Assembly: GCA_023433505.1 (NCBI GenBank)
Contig: JAEZCO010000033.1
Coordinates: forward strand, 37,236 to 101,235
Reading direction: 5' to 3'
From: Bacillota bacterium
GTDB lineage: Bacteria; Bacillota; Clostridia; Acetivibrionales; DTU013
DNA length: 64,000 nt
Each line of letters starts with the position of its first letter. Position 1 is the stretch's first letter. Made by a program: the position numbers and the translations under genes. The notes beneath the pieces were generated by a model, which made no database searches, was not told where the DNA came from, and was given only the letters and a program-made list of their open reading frames with translations. Positions 51,074-59,598 of this stretch are shown piece by piece.

Positions 51074-52267
51074 ATGTCAAGAAAACTTTTTACATCCGAA
51101 TCTGTCACGGAAGGGCATCCGGATAAAATATGCGACCAGATTTCCGATGCGGTATTGGATGCAATTTTCACAGAAGATCCCACGGCCCGGGTGGCTTGTG
51201 AAACTTCTGTAACAACGGGTTTGGTGCTTGTGATGGGCGAAATATCAACCCAATGCTATATCGACATTCCGAAAATCGTCCGGAGCACCATCCGGGAAAT
51301 CGGTTACGATAGAGCCAAGTACGGCTTTGATAGCGAGACCTGCGCCGTGATAACCTCCATTGATGAGCAGTCGCCGGATATTGCCATGGGCGTGGATAAG
51401 GCGCTGGAGGCAAAAAACGGTGAAATGTCGGACGCGGAGATTGAAGCCATCGGTGCAGGGGATCAGGGAATGATGTTCGGATTTGCCTGCGATGAGACCC
51501 CGGAGCTTATGCCGATGCCCATTTCCCTGGCGCACAAGCTGGTGAAAAAGCTTTCGGATGTGCGCAAGGACGGTACTTTGGATTATCTGAGGCCTGACGG
51601 CAAATCCCAGGTGACTGTCGAGTATGATGGGGATGAGCCTGTAAGAATCGATACGGTAGTCATATCCACACAGCACAGCCCCGACGTATCCCACGAAACC
51701 ATTGAAAAGGATGTCATAGAGAAGGTAATCAAGCCGGTCATTCCGGACAAACTTCTGGACAGCAAAACCAGGTTCCTAATAAATCCCACTGGCAGATTTG
51801 TTGTCGGAGGCCCCCAGGGCGACTCAGGCCTTACCGGACGTAAAATCATCGTTGATACCTATGGCGGGTATGCCCGTCATGGCGGCGGCGCTTTCTCGGG
51901 CAAGGACCCCACGAAGGTTGACCGTTCCGCAGCCTATGCCGCCCGCTATGTAGCTAAAAATATAGTAGCGGCAGGTCTTGCAAGGAAATGTGAAGTGCAG
52001 CTGGCGTATGCCATTGGCGTGGCAAAACCGGTATCCATCATGGTAGATACCTTCGGTACGGGAAAATTGTCCGAGGATAAGATCATCCAATTGATTCAAA
52101 AGCATTTTGACTTGAGACCGGCCGGGATCATCCAGAGCTTGAACCTGAGAAGGCCCATTTACAGACAGATTGCCGCATATGGACATCTTGGCAGGACAGA
52201 CTTGGACCTTTCCTGGGAAAAGACAGATAAGGCAGAGATATTAAAGAAGGAAGCAAGTGAAATGTAA
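51074..52267 (+). CDS. metK: S-adenosylmethionine synthetase
   Basis: Makes SAM from methionine and ATP. It has 397 aa, the family length. Typical segments are LFTSESVTEGHPDKICDQIS at the start, GAGDQGMMFGFACDETPELM, and GGAFSGKDPTKVDRSAAYAA, with the ATP-binding DSGLTGRKIIVDTYGG before it. AAGGAGAG precedes the ATG. Expression is controlled by the upstream SAM-I riboswitch, giving product feedback. A terminator follows at 52289-52317. Confidence 0.98.
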   Translation: MSRKLFTSESVTEGHPDKICDQISDAVLDAIFTEDPTARVACETSVTTGLVLVMGEISTQCYIDIPKIVRSTIREIGYDRAKYGFDSETCAVITSIDEQSPDIAMGVDKALEAKNGEMSDAEIEAIGAGDQGMMFGFACDETPELMPMPISLAHKLVKKLSDVRKDGTLDYLRPDGKSQVTVEYDGDEPVRIDTVVISTQHSPDVSHETIEKDVIEKVIKPVIPDKLLDSKTRFLINPTGRFVVGGPQGDSGLTGRKIIVDTYGGYARHGGGAFSGKDPTKVDRSAAYAARYVAKNIVAAGLARKCEVQLAYAIGVAKPVSIMVDTFGTGKLSEDKIIQLIQKHFDLRPAGIIQSLNLRRPIYRQIAAYGHLGRTDLDLSWEKTDKAEILKKEASEM

Positions 52268-52288
52268 GAAGTGGTAAATAGTAAGCAA

Positions 52289-52317
52289 GGGCTGTCCTCA
52301 CGGGCGGCTCTTTTCTG
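52289..52317 (+). terminator. Terminator after metK
   Basis: GGGCTGTCC (52289-52297) pairs with GGGCGGCTC (52302-52310) using some G-U pairs and is followed by TTTTCTGTTTTTTT. Confidence 0.7.
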
Positions 52318-52386
52318 TTTTTTTGTTAAGAAATAGCTTGCGCAAAAATTTGGCCTTCCGCATACAATAGTGTTGGAGGGATGGTA

Positions 52387-52740
52387 TTGGATATAACGAA
52401 TGCAATATTGAAATTTATTATATATCTATTGGCAATATACGGTGCTTTAACGCTTATTCTGGGCATTTTTGGGGCAATACGCACCAGACTCCATCTGAAA
52501 GGTTCAAAATTGAAGCTGGTGCTTATCGTTAAAAATTCAGAAAAATATCTGGAATACCTGATCCGGGATATGATTGTAAAATTTATGTCGGACAGGTCCA
52601 TTCCCATCGACGCCTTAACCGTCATAAACATGAATTCGAATGACGATACGGGTCCCATACTGGAGAAGCTCCACAAGGATTTCGAATGCATGGAAGTGCT
52701 TTCGGACAAGGACAAGGAGAGAGTCTTCAGCAATTTCTGA
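52387..52740 (+). CDS. Hypothetical protein with one N-terminal membrane helix
   Basis: Protein of about 117 aa. One hydrophobic helix (AILKFIIYLLAIYGALTLIL) is followed by a basic loop and a soluble domain with KLKLVLIVKNSEKYLEYLIR, LTVINMNSNDDTGPILEKL and a charged C-terminus. The soluble part recalls glycosyltransferase-like beta-alpha segments but is too short to claim this. GGAGGG touches an ATG at 52381 and lies 6 bases before TTG at 52387, so TTG is preferred. It stands between metK and recD2. Confidence 0.72.
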   Translation: MDITNAILKFIIYLLAIYGALTLILGIFGAIRTRLHLKGSKLKLVLIVKNSEKYLEYLIRDMIVKFMSDRSIPIDALTVINMNSNDDTGPILEKLHKDFECMEVLSDKDKERVFSNF

Positions 52741-52895
52741 ATTTTACTGCATCTGCAGAGAATTTCAGCATAAGTTATATTTTTACCGGAGCCCACTTCT
52801 CTCTCTTTTCACTTCATAAAAATTAATATATACTAATAGAAGTAAAAAAAATTATTATTTCGACCATTTCTAAAATCATTTTTGGAGAGAATGGA

Positions 52896-55115
52896 TTGCT
52901 TATTGTTGAAGGTACGGTAGAAGATATAATCTACAGCAATGAAATAAACGGATATACGGTGTGTGACATAAAATGCGACCAGAATACCGTAACGGCTGTG
53001 GGCTACATGCCCTTTCTCAGTGTCGGCGAAACCGTTAAAATAACGGGAAAATGGGTAAATCACCCTGAATACGGCGATCAACTGAAGGTGGAGCTTTATG
53101 AAAAAATACTTCCTCAAACCGCGGAGGCGATAGAGAAATACCTTGCCTCCGGTGTGATCAAAGGGATTGGGCCTGCTACTGCGGCCAGAATTGTCAAGGC
53201 TTTCGGCAAGGACACCCTGGATATCATCAATTTCAGGCCCCAGATGCTGGCGGAGGTCAAAGGCATAAGCCTTGACAAAGCCATCCGGATTGGACAGGCC
53301 TTTGACCAACAAAAGGGGCTGCGGGATGTGGTCCTTTTCCTCCAGGAATTTGGAATCAGCCCCGCCTGTTGCATGAAGATCCATAAGGCCTTTGGAGATA
53401 AGGCGGTAAATGAAATCAAACAAAATCCATATAAGCTTTCCGATGATATTTTCGGTATCGGATTCAAAACAGCCGACAGAATAGCCATGAACCTTGGGAT
53501 TGATCCTGCGTCGAAATTCAGGATCAGCAGTGGAATAAAGCACGTATTATCCCAGGCTGCCGGGAATGGCCATACATATTATCCGGAGGACAAGCTCAAA
53601 GAGCATACCTCCCAACTGCTGCAGACAGATTTGCCGGAGATAGAAAATTCCCTGATCTCCCTTATCCTGGATAGGATTGTGGTGGCAGAAAAGCTGGATG
53701 GAGTGAACCGTGTATACCTTAGTTCATTTTTTAATGCAGAGCTTGGCGTTTGTAAAAAGCTAATTGAGCTGACCGTAATGGATTATGCTGCGAAAATTGC
53801 GGATATTGATCAGAAGCTGGGTAAGATAGAGGACGAAGAGGGCATTGAACTGGCAGATATGCAGAAAACCGCCATCGTGGAAGCTCTGAAAAGCGGCGTG
53901 CTTGTAATTACAGGCGGGCCCGGAACAGGAAAGACTACCATCATTAAAGGCATCATAAAACTCCTGGAAGGGGAAGGCTGCAGGGTAGCGCTGGCCGCAC
54001 CGACGGGCCGGGCTGCAAAGCGGATGTCAGAGGCTACCGGCTATGAGGCCAGGACTATCCACAGACTTCTTGAAATTGGGTATACCGGTGACGATCGGGA
54101 TATGCAGTTTCAGAGAAACGAAATTAATCCTTTGGAGGCAGATGTAATCATCATTGATGAAATGTCCATGGTAGATATCATTCTTATGAATCATCTTTTA
54201 AGAGCTGTGCCGCCGGGGGCCAGGCTGATTCTGGCAGGCGACATAAACCAGCTCCCCTCCGTTGGCGCCGGAAATGTTTTAAATGATATTATCAACAGCG
54301 GGTTTGTAAAGACCGTACGTCTTACGGAAATATTCCGGCAGGCCCAGGAAAGTATGATTATTGTAAACGCACACAGGATAAACAGTGGTGAAATGCCGTA
54401 TCTGAATGCAAAAGACAAGGATTTCTTCTTTGTACCACGCAGCAATGCGGAAAGCGTCGTCCGGGCGGTTACGGATCTTTGCTGCAGAAGATTGCCTGAT
54501 ACATACGGCTATGAGCCCATGCGCCAGATCCAGGTATTGACGCCTACCCGGAAAGGTCCGGCCGGGGTAGTAAACCTGAATATCGAACTGCAAAAGGTAT
54601 TGAACAAACCCGGAAAAGGCAAGTTTGAGAAGGAGTACAGGGATTATATCTTCCGTGAAGGCGACCGCGTTATGCAGGTCAAAAACAACTACAATCTCCG
54701 CTGGACAAAGGCAGGCCAGGCATATACCGACGGGACCGGTGTGTTTAACGGAGACACGGGGATTATCCGGAAGATTGACGAGAAAGAGCAGATCATCGAA
54801 GTAGTTTTTGAAGAAGACAGGCTGGTGGAGTATGATTTTACCATATTGGATGAAATCGAGCCTGCATTTGCCGTGACCATCCATAAGAGCCAGGGCAGCG
54901 AATTTCCCGTAGTGGTCATGCCTGTTTTTTCAGGCCCGCCGGTACTGATGACCCGCAATCTCCTGTACACCGCAGTAACAAGGGCCAGGGATCTGGTGGT
55001 CCTTGTAGGGGACGAAGGAACTCTGGCGGAAATGGTTGCCAATGAGCGGGAGATGCTGCGGTATTCAGGATTAACGGACAAGCTCAAGCGTTGGATGAAA
55101 GGTGCCGATATATAA
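52896..55115 (+). CDS. recD2: RecD2-type ATP-dependent DNA helicase
   Basis: 5'-3' superfamily 1B helicase of 739 aa, the RecD/TraA type without RecBC partners. An N-terminal OB-like and helix-hairpin-helix region (about 1-300) has IKGIGPATAARIVKAFG and GFKTADRIAMNLGI. Walker A is TGGPGTGKTTIIKGI (about residue 340), Walker B VIIIDEMSMVDIIL, and the late motifs are GDTGIIRKIDE, TIHKSQGSEFPVVVM and LYTAVTRAR. TTG at 52896 follows GGAGA. It probably acts in repair and replication-fork maintenance. Confidence 0.94.
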   Translation: MLIVEGTVEDIIYSNEINGYTVCDIKCDQNTVTAVGYMPFLSVGETVKITGKWVNHPEYGDQLKVELYEKILPQTAEAIEKYLASGVIKGIGPATAARIVKAFGKDTLDIINFRPQMLAEVKGISLDKAIRIGQAFDQQKGLRDVVLFLQEFGISPACCMKIHKAFGDKAVNEIKQNPYKLSDDIFGIGFKTADRIAMNLGIDPASKFRISSGIKHVLSQAAGNGHTYYPEDKLKEHTSQLLQTDLPEIENSLISLILDRIVVAEKLDGVNRVYLSSFFNAELGVCKKLIELTVMDYAAKIADIDQKLGKIEDEEGIELADMQKTAIVEALKSGVLVITGGPGTGKTTIIKGIIKLLEGEGCRVALAAPTGRAAKRMSEATGYEARTIHRLLEIGYTGDDRDMQFQRNEINPLEADVIIIDEMSMVDIILMNHLLRAVPPGARLILAGDINQLPSVGAGNVLNDIINSGFVKTVRLTEIFRQAQESMIIVNAHRINSGEMPYLNAKDKDFFFVPRSNAESVVRAVTDLCCRRLPDTYGYEPMRQIQVLTPTRKGPAGVVNLNIELQKVLNKPGKGKFEKEYRDYIFREGDRVMQVKNNYNLRWTKAGQAYTDGTGVFNGDTGIIRKIDEKEQIIEVVFEEDRLVEYDFTILDEIEPAFAVTIHKSQGSEFPVVVMPVFSGPPVLMTRNLLYTAVTRARDLVVLVGDEGTLAEMVANEREMLRYSGLTDKLKRWMKGADI

Positions 55116-55247
55116 TGAAGTATGGTGATCGGTGGCTGCCGGATGGCGAACTGCAGGATTGAAGGCCGACATTGACGCCTGAGTTTTTGGTATTATTCAT
55201 TGGAACACAGTGGGATTTATAGCATGTAAGAAAGTAGAGTTAACCGG

Positions 55248-55931
55248 GTGAAGGCGATTTTTCTCGATGGACTGCTAAACTTTATATTCCCGCCGAAATG
55301 CATATTTTGTAATCAAATAATGGATGCCGGAGCCGAATTGAACATCTGCGGGGAATGCGGCAAAAAGATTACTTTTTTAGGAGACAGTTTTATCAGTGCC
55401 ACGGGTGAAAGCTCACCGGAAGGCTGTGATGCGGCAGTCAGCGTTTGCCATTATTCCGGCATTGTCAAGCATTCGCTGGTTAAATATAAATTCCACAACA
55501 AACCCGGCTACTACAGGACCTTTGGAAGATTGATGGCAAAATATATTTTTAAAGTGACTAATTCTACAAAATTTGATATGATCATTAGTGTTCCCTTGCA
55601 TCGGGAGCGGGAGCTGAAACGGGGTTACAATCAAGCCCGGCTGATAGCAAAAGCCGTAGCCGGATTAACGGGTATCAGCGAGTGCTCAAAGCTGCTGGTT
55701 AGAATAAGAAATACCGATGCTCAGAGCCTTTTGGACAGGAAAAGCAGATTGGTGAATGTTCAGGCTGCATTCCGGGTCACAAATACGGAAGCTGTCAAAG
55801 GAAAGAGTATCTTACTGATAGACGACATACTGACAACAGGGACTACTGTGAACGAATGCGGAAGAATACTTAAGGAAGCAGGAGCAAAAACTGTGATAGC
55901 CGCAGTAATTGCAACAGGCAAGCACGGGTGA
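55248..55931 (+). CDS. comFC: ComFC/GntX-like phosphoribosyltransferase-domain protein
   Basis: Protein of 227 aa with an N-terminal Cys4 zinc finger (CIFCNQ and CGECGK, residues about 16-42) and a C-terminal phosphoribosyltransferase fold (PRPP loop SILLIDDILTTGTTVNECG). LKRGYNQARLIAKAVA is the family-specific segment. In Bacillus the homologue works in DNA uptake with ComFA, absent here. The start is GTG at 55248 with weak SD. Its place right before the flagellar block matches the Bacillus order comFC-yvyF-flgM. Confidence 0.9.
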   Translation: MKAIFLDGLLNFIFPPKCIFCNQIMDAGAELNICGECGKKITFLGDSFISATGESSPEGCDAAVSVCHYSGIVKHSLVKYKFHNKPGYYRTFGRLMAKYIFKVTNSTKFDMIISVPLHRERELKRGYNQARLIAKAVAGLTGISECSKLLVRIRNTDAQSLLDRKSRLVNVQAAFRVTNTEAVKGKSILLIDDILTTGTTVNECGRILKEAGAKTVIAAVIATGKHG

Positions 55932-56046
55932 AAATATGGCTTCCGTATAGGGTTGAAAATGCGGCCTGCTGCGGCGGGCATTTTATAAAGTAGGAGTTTA
56001 TATTTTCAACAGTAATAAGCTGTATGAATTAAGGAGGGCGGTCAAT

Positions 56047-56481
56047 ATGGCGGATGTAAGAAATTGCAGGAAATGCGGAAAAATTTTCACCTATCTGAGC
56101 GGGAGCCCCATCTGCCCTGCATGCAAACAGATGGATGAAGAGGATTTCAAGCGGATTAAGGAATATCTCTATGATAATCCCGGAGCCGGCTTGAGTCAGG
56201 TTTCCGTGGAACTGGACATCGGCGTGGAGAAGATCAAGCGGTTTTTAAAGGAAGGCCGGTTGGAAATCGTTTCCCAAGACGGAAACTTGTTTCTTGAATG
56301 TGAAAGCTGCGGCAGGTCCATAAAGAGCGGCAGGTATTGTGAGGACTGTGAAAGAGACCTGGCGTCCAATCTTAAATCAACCGCGAGCCAGATGAAGGGT
56401 GAACTGGACGGAATGAACGAATCAGCCAGGAAAGCTATAGGGATGAGGTATCTGAACAAGGAAGAAGGAAAAAAGATATAA
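56047..56481 (+). CDS. Flagellar operon protein, YvyF/TIGR03826-like
   Basis: Protein of 144 aa. It starts with a zinc-ribbon (NCRKCGKIFTYLSGSPICPA), followed by a small helical domain resembling a helix-turn-helix (YLYDNPGAGLSQVSVELDIG) and a second cysteine cluster (CESCGRSIKSGRYCEDC). The C-terminal third is helical and charged. AAGGAGGGC precedes the ATG. Its position between comFC and flgM is the same as that of yvyF in Bacillus. A role in regulating flagellar genes is likely, with no proven mechanism. Confidence 0.85.
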   Translation: MADVRNCRKCGKIFTYLSGSPICPACKQMDEEDFKRIKEYLYDNPGAGLSQVSVELDIGVEKIKRFLKEGRLEIVSQDGNLFLECESCGRSIKSGRYCEDCERDLASNLKSTASQMKGELDGMNESARKAIGMRYLNKEEGKKI

Positions 56482-56565
56482 CAAAGGCATCAAAAAATAT
56501 AGTATTTTAAATTAGGCCGTTATAAAAGCGGTTTAGGGAAATAATTACCGGGCCTGGATTAGGTG

Positions 56566-56600
56566 AAAGTTTGCGATGATCATTCATTTCAAACTTTTTT
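56566..56600 (+). terminator. Rho-independent terminator before flgM
   Basis: AAAGTTTG (56566-56573) pairs with CAAACTTT (56590-56597) and the T-run extends to 56600. Confidence 0.8.
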
Positions 56601-56610
56601 ATTTTCATAT

Positions 56611-56637
56611 TAATAAAACTTAACAATGTACCGATAA
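56611..56637 (+). promoter_or_regulatory. Candidate sigma-D (sigma-28) promoter of flgM
   Basis: TAAT (56611-56614) and ACCGATAA (56630-56637) with exactly 15 bp between resemble TAAA-N15-GCCGATAA. It follows a terminator and lies about 120 bp before flgM, a known sigma-D target in Bacillus. Confidence 0.65.
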
Positions 56638-56757
56638 TATTAATGAAAGCAGAAGCACCTAGGATAAAATGGCTGCTTTGCCGCAGCTAAAGCGGCATTG
56701 GAGTAAGAATAAATGATTATAGGCAACAATGTAACAGTGTAAAGGTGAGTGGTAGGG

Positions 56758-57045
56758 ATGAGAATACCGGGAGATATTTCAAAAATATCCGGAGTTTACG
56801 ATCAGCAGAAGAGTGTGGGCAGAGTGGGCAAAACCGGTGCTGTTGCTTCAAAAAAAGACGTATTGTCCATATCCAATGAGGCGAAAGATTTCCAGACCGT
56901 ATTCAAGGCTTTGAAGGATATCCCCGACATAAGGCAGGGAAAAGTCAATGAATTGTCCGGAAAAGTTCAAGCTGGAAATTATGATGTAGACGGTAAGGAC
57001 ATTATTGATAAAGTAATAAAGAATTCATTCGACATAAAAGCATGA
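56758..57045 (+). CDS. flgM: Anti-sigma-28 factor FlgM
   Basis: Inhibitor of the flagellar sigma factor (SigD), exported when the hook is complete, 95 aa. The N-terminal part is unstructured, followed by the conserved SKKDVLSISNEAKDFQTVFK and DIRQGKVNELSGKVQAGNYD that bind sigma. GTG at 56749 is in frame, but AAGGTGAG favours ATG at 56758 (MRIPGDISKISGVYD). It begins the filament-junction operon. Confidence 0.92.
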   Translation: MRIPGDISKISGVYDQQKSVGRVGKTGAVASKKDVLSISNEAKDFQTVFKALKDIPDIRQGKVNELSGKVQAGNYDVDGKDIIDKVIKNSFDIKA

Positions 57046-57059
57046 GAAACAAGCAATAT

Positions 57060-57089
57060 GAGAGTGTTGAAGATGCTCTCTATTTTTTT
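57060..57089 (+). terminator. Weak terminator between flgM and flgN
   Basis: GAGAG (57060-57064) pairs with CTCTC (57076-57080), followed by TATTTTTTT. The 5-bp stem suggests partial termination only. Confidence 0.5.
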
Positions 57090-57156
57090 AAGCGAATTTT
57101 TTTCAGCATAGAAATTTTTAAGAAAAAGAAATTTCCTTGATGGGTGGTGTTCCGAT

Positions 57157-57657
57157 TTGGACATTATTTTGGCCGACGGATTGGTTGATGTACTTAAGAA
57201 TGAGGCCGGACTTTATAGAGAAGTCCTGAAAATATCCCACGAAAAAACCCGCATCATTGTGGATGGTAAGGCGGCTGAGTTGGACAGCCTTACAAGGAAG
57301 GAGCAGACTTTTGTTTTTCAGATTGCGGATCTGGAGGATCTACGTGAAAAAATCGTAGCGAAGTTTGCGGAATATTTCAAAAAGAAAGCCGCTGAGCTCA
57401 CAGTAAGTGTTATTGCAAGCATGCTGCCCCCGCAGAAGGCACAGGAATTGCAGGGAGTGCTTGTAGAATTATCGGGAATATTGAAGGAGATTAAGGAAGT
57501 TAACCGGCTTAATGCCCAATTGATAAGAAATTCTCTTGAATATATCGATTTCTCCATCAATCTGCTGACGGGTGCGGAGGCATCCGGCAATATGTATGGC
57601 AATTCCGGGCAAACCAATGACGGCAGAAAGAGAAACTTTCTGGATGTAAAATTGTAG
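57157..57657 (+). CDS. flgN: Flagellar export chaperone FlgN
   Basis: Cytoplasmic all-helical chaperone of 166 aa for FlgK and FlgL. It starts MDIILADGLVDVLKNEAGLY and shows the FlgN pattern of long charged helices (DSLTRKEQTFVFQIADLEDL) with NAQLIRNSLEYIDFSINLL near the C-terminus. The end is disordered. TTG at 57157 after GGGTGG. It is 9 bp before flgK, its client. Confidence 0.9.
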   Translation: MDIILADGLVDVLKNEAGLYREVLKISHEKTRIIVDGKAAELDSLTRKEQTFVFQIADLEDLREKIVAKFAEYFKKKAAELTVSVIASMLPPQKAQELQGVLVELSGILKEIKEVNRLNAQLIRNSLEYIDFSINLLTGAEASGNMYGNSGQTNDGRKRNFLDVKL

Positions 57658-57666
57658 GAGGCACCT

Positions 57667-59592
57667 ATGGCGGTTAGTTTTGCCAGTTATGAAATAGCCC
57701 GCTCCGGACTCACTGTCAATGAGCGCGGATTATATGTAACAGGTCATAATATTTCCAACGTCAATACTCCGGGGTATGTACGGCAGCAGGCCATGATTAA
57801 AAACGGGCCTGTTCAGACCGTATACACCGCATCGGGTATGCTTCAGTACGGCCTGGGGGCGGATATACAACAAATCCGGCAAATCCGCCATTCCTTCCTT
57901 GACAATGTCTACCGGCAGGAAAATACCACCCTGGGATACTGGGAGTCCAGAAACAAGACCTTCCAGGATGTGCAGGCAATCATGGCGGAGCCCATGGACT
58001 CGGGGCTGCAAAATGTCCTCAATCAGTTCTGGGATTCCTGGCAGGAGCTTTCCAAGGAGCCTGACAGCCTAACGGTGAGAGCCCTTGTAAGGCAAAGGGG
58101 ACAAGCTCTTGTTGACCAGATCAACCATATGGGTGCCCAGCTAGACAGACTGCAAAGCGATTTGAATTCCGAATTAAGTGTTCGAGTGAATGAAGTTAAT
58201 GATATAACCCGGCAGATAGCAAACCTGAATGTGGCAATATTGAAAACCGAGGTTTCGGGCGATACGGCCAATGATTACCGCGACCAGCGCAACAATCTGA
58301 TAGACCGCCTGACAAAGCTGGCCAATGTGGACGTCAATGAAATGCAGGACGGTCAGATTGATATTACCCTGGGTGGGTACTTTCTTGTGCAAAAGGGTGT
58401 GAGTACCGGACTATACGCAGCGGAAAGGAATTCCGGCGATTTGTTTTATGTTCCCAAGCTTGAAGGGACAAACATTGAAGTACCCGTCAAGAGCGGAATT
58501 ATCAAAGGCCTTATGGAATCACGGGGAGAGGTATCCGGTGCGGTAGGCGGGGTGGAAAATGGGACGCCGAATACAAAGGCGGACGTAGTTTTTTATGTTG
58601 ATACCAATTCCATGACGGCAGCGGATGCGACTTTAAGGATGAATGCATATAAAGCGGAGCTTTTGAAAAAGGGTATCGACTGCAATATTACCATGGTATC
58701 GGTTGCTGCTTCAAGCATCGACGATATTACATCACAGGTTGCGGCTACTACCGGATTAAGGGCGGGCGCCAATAAATATGCCATGATACTTACCAACAAC
58801 GCAACTGGCAATTTCACTGCACTTCAAACTGCATTGGGCAGCAAGGGCATGGAAGCTTCCGTTGTTACCGCTTCACCTGCGGCGGCAGCCTGGACAAGCT
58901 TGGTAGGGGCAACAGATGGTAATACGTATAATATAAACGATCCGGATTATGCAACGGTGATGAAAAATGCCGCAGGAGATACCAACATAGATGTAAGTGG
59001 TGATATTTCAGACATACCGGCATCACTTAATATCGTATCCGATATGCGTGCAAGGTTGAATGCACTTGTCAATATGCTTACCCGCCAGGTCAACTATCTT
59101 CATAAAAGCGGTATGACCATGGGCAATACTCCTGCTGCCGGAGAGGACTTCTTTACGGTGATAAATCCCGGCAGGCCTCTAGAAATGGGCAATATAAAGT
59201 TGAATTCCAATTTAAGCGACCTGAACAATATCGCAGCCTCACTGACAGGAGCGAATGGCGATAATTCCAACGCTCTTGCGATTTCCAATTTAAGGTATGT
59301 ACCTTTACTCCAGGACACCAAAGGTCTTTTGAGTCCCGATGATTATTACCAGTCCATTATTCTTGCGATGGGGAACAGCGGAGCCGATGCCGCAAGAATT
59401 ACAGGCAGCCAGGACCAGCTGGTTAAATCGGCGGATGCGTCAAGACTGGCCATAACCGGCGTATCCATGGATGAGGAAATGACAAATATGATGAAATTCA
59501 AATATGCATATGATGCGTCGTCAAGAGTACTAAATATAATCGACCAGATGATGGATACAGTAATAAGCCGTACAGGCTTGGCAGGCAGGTGA
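57667..59592 (+). CDS. flgK: Flagellar hook-associated protein FlgK (copy 1, with inserted domain)
   Basis: Hook-filament junction protein of 641 aa, longer than most FlgK. The conserved N-terminus reads ARSGLTVNERGLYVTGHNIS with NVNTPGYVRQQAM, and the C-terminus is SMDEEMTNMMKFKYAYDASS. Near residues 300-425 an extra alpha/beta segment appears (DVVFYVDTNSMTAADATLRM, then ILTNNATGNFTALQTALGSK) that resembles a VWA/Rossmann-like fold. This would be displayed on the surface of the junction. A second flgK follows at 59599. It lies 9 bp after flgN. Confidence 0.93.
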   Translation: MAVSFASYEIARSGLTVNERGLYVTGHNISNVNTPGYVRQQAMIKNGPVQTVYTASGMLQYGLGADIQQIRQIRHSFLDNVYRQENTTLGYWESRNKTFQDVQAIMAEPMDSGLQNVLNQFWDSWQELSKEPDSLTVRALVRQRGQALVDQINHMGAQLDRLQSDLNSELSVRVNEVNDITRQIANLNVAILKTEVSGDTANDYRDQRNNLIDRLTKLANVDVNEMQDGQIDITLGGYFLVQKGVSTGLYAAERNSGDLFYVPKLEGTNIEVPVKSGIIKGLMESRGEVSGAVGGVENGTPNTKADVVFYVDTNSMTAADATLRMNAYKAELLKKGIDCNITMVSVAASSIDDITSQVAATTGLRAGANKYAMILTNNATGNFTALQTALGSKGMEASVVTASPAAAAWTSLVGATDGNTYNINDPDYATVMKNAAGDTNIDVSGDISDIPASLNIVSDMRARLNALVNMLTRQVNYLHKSGMTMGNTPAAGEDFFTVINPGRPLEMGNIKLNSNLSDLNNIAASLTGANGDNSNALAISNLRYVPLLQDTKGLLSPDDYYQSIILAMGNSGADAARITGSQDQLVKSADASRLAITGVSMDEEMTNMMKFKYAYDASSRVLNIIDQMMDTVISRTGLAGR

Positions 59593-59598
59593 TAGAGT

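Noticed and set aside
50920..51126. Open frame of 68 codons upstream of metK
   Set aside because: It lies over the riboswitch terminator and the metK ribosome site, and the protein is low-complexity with no family likeness.
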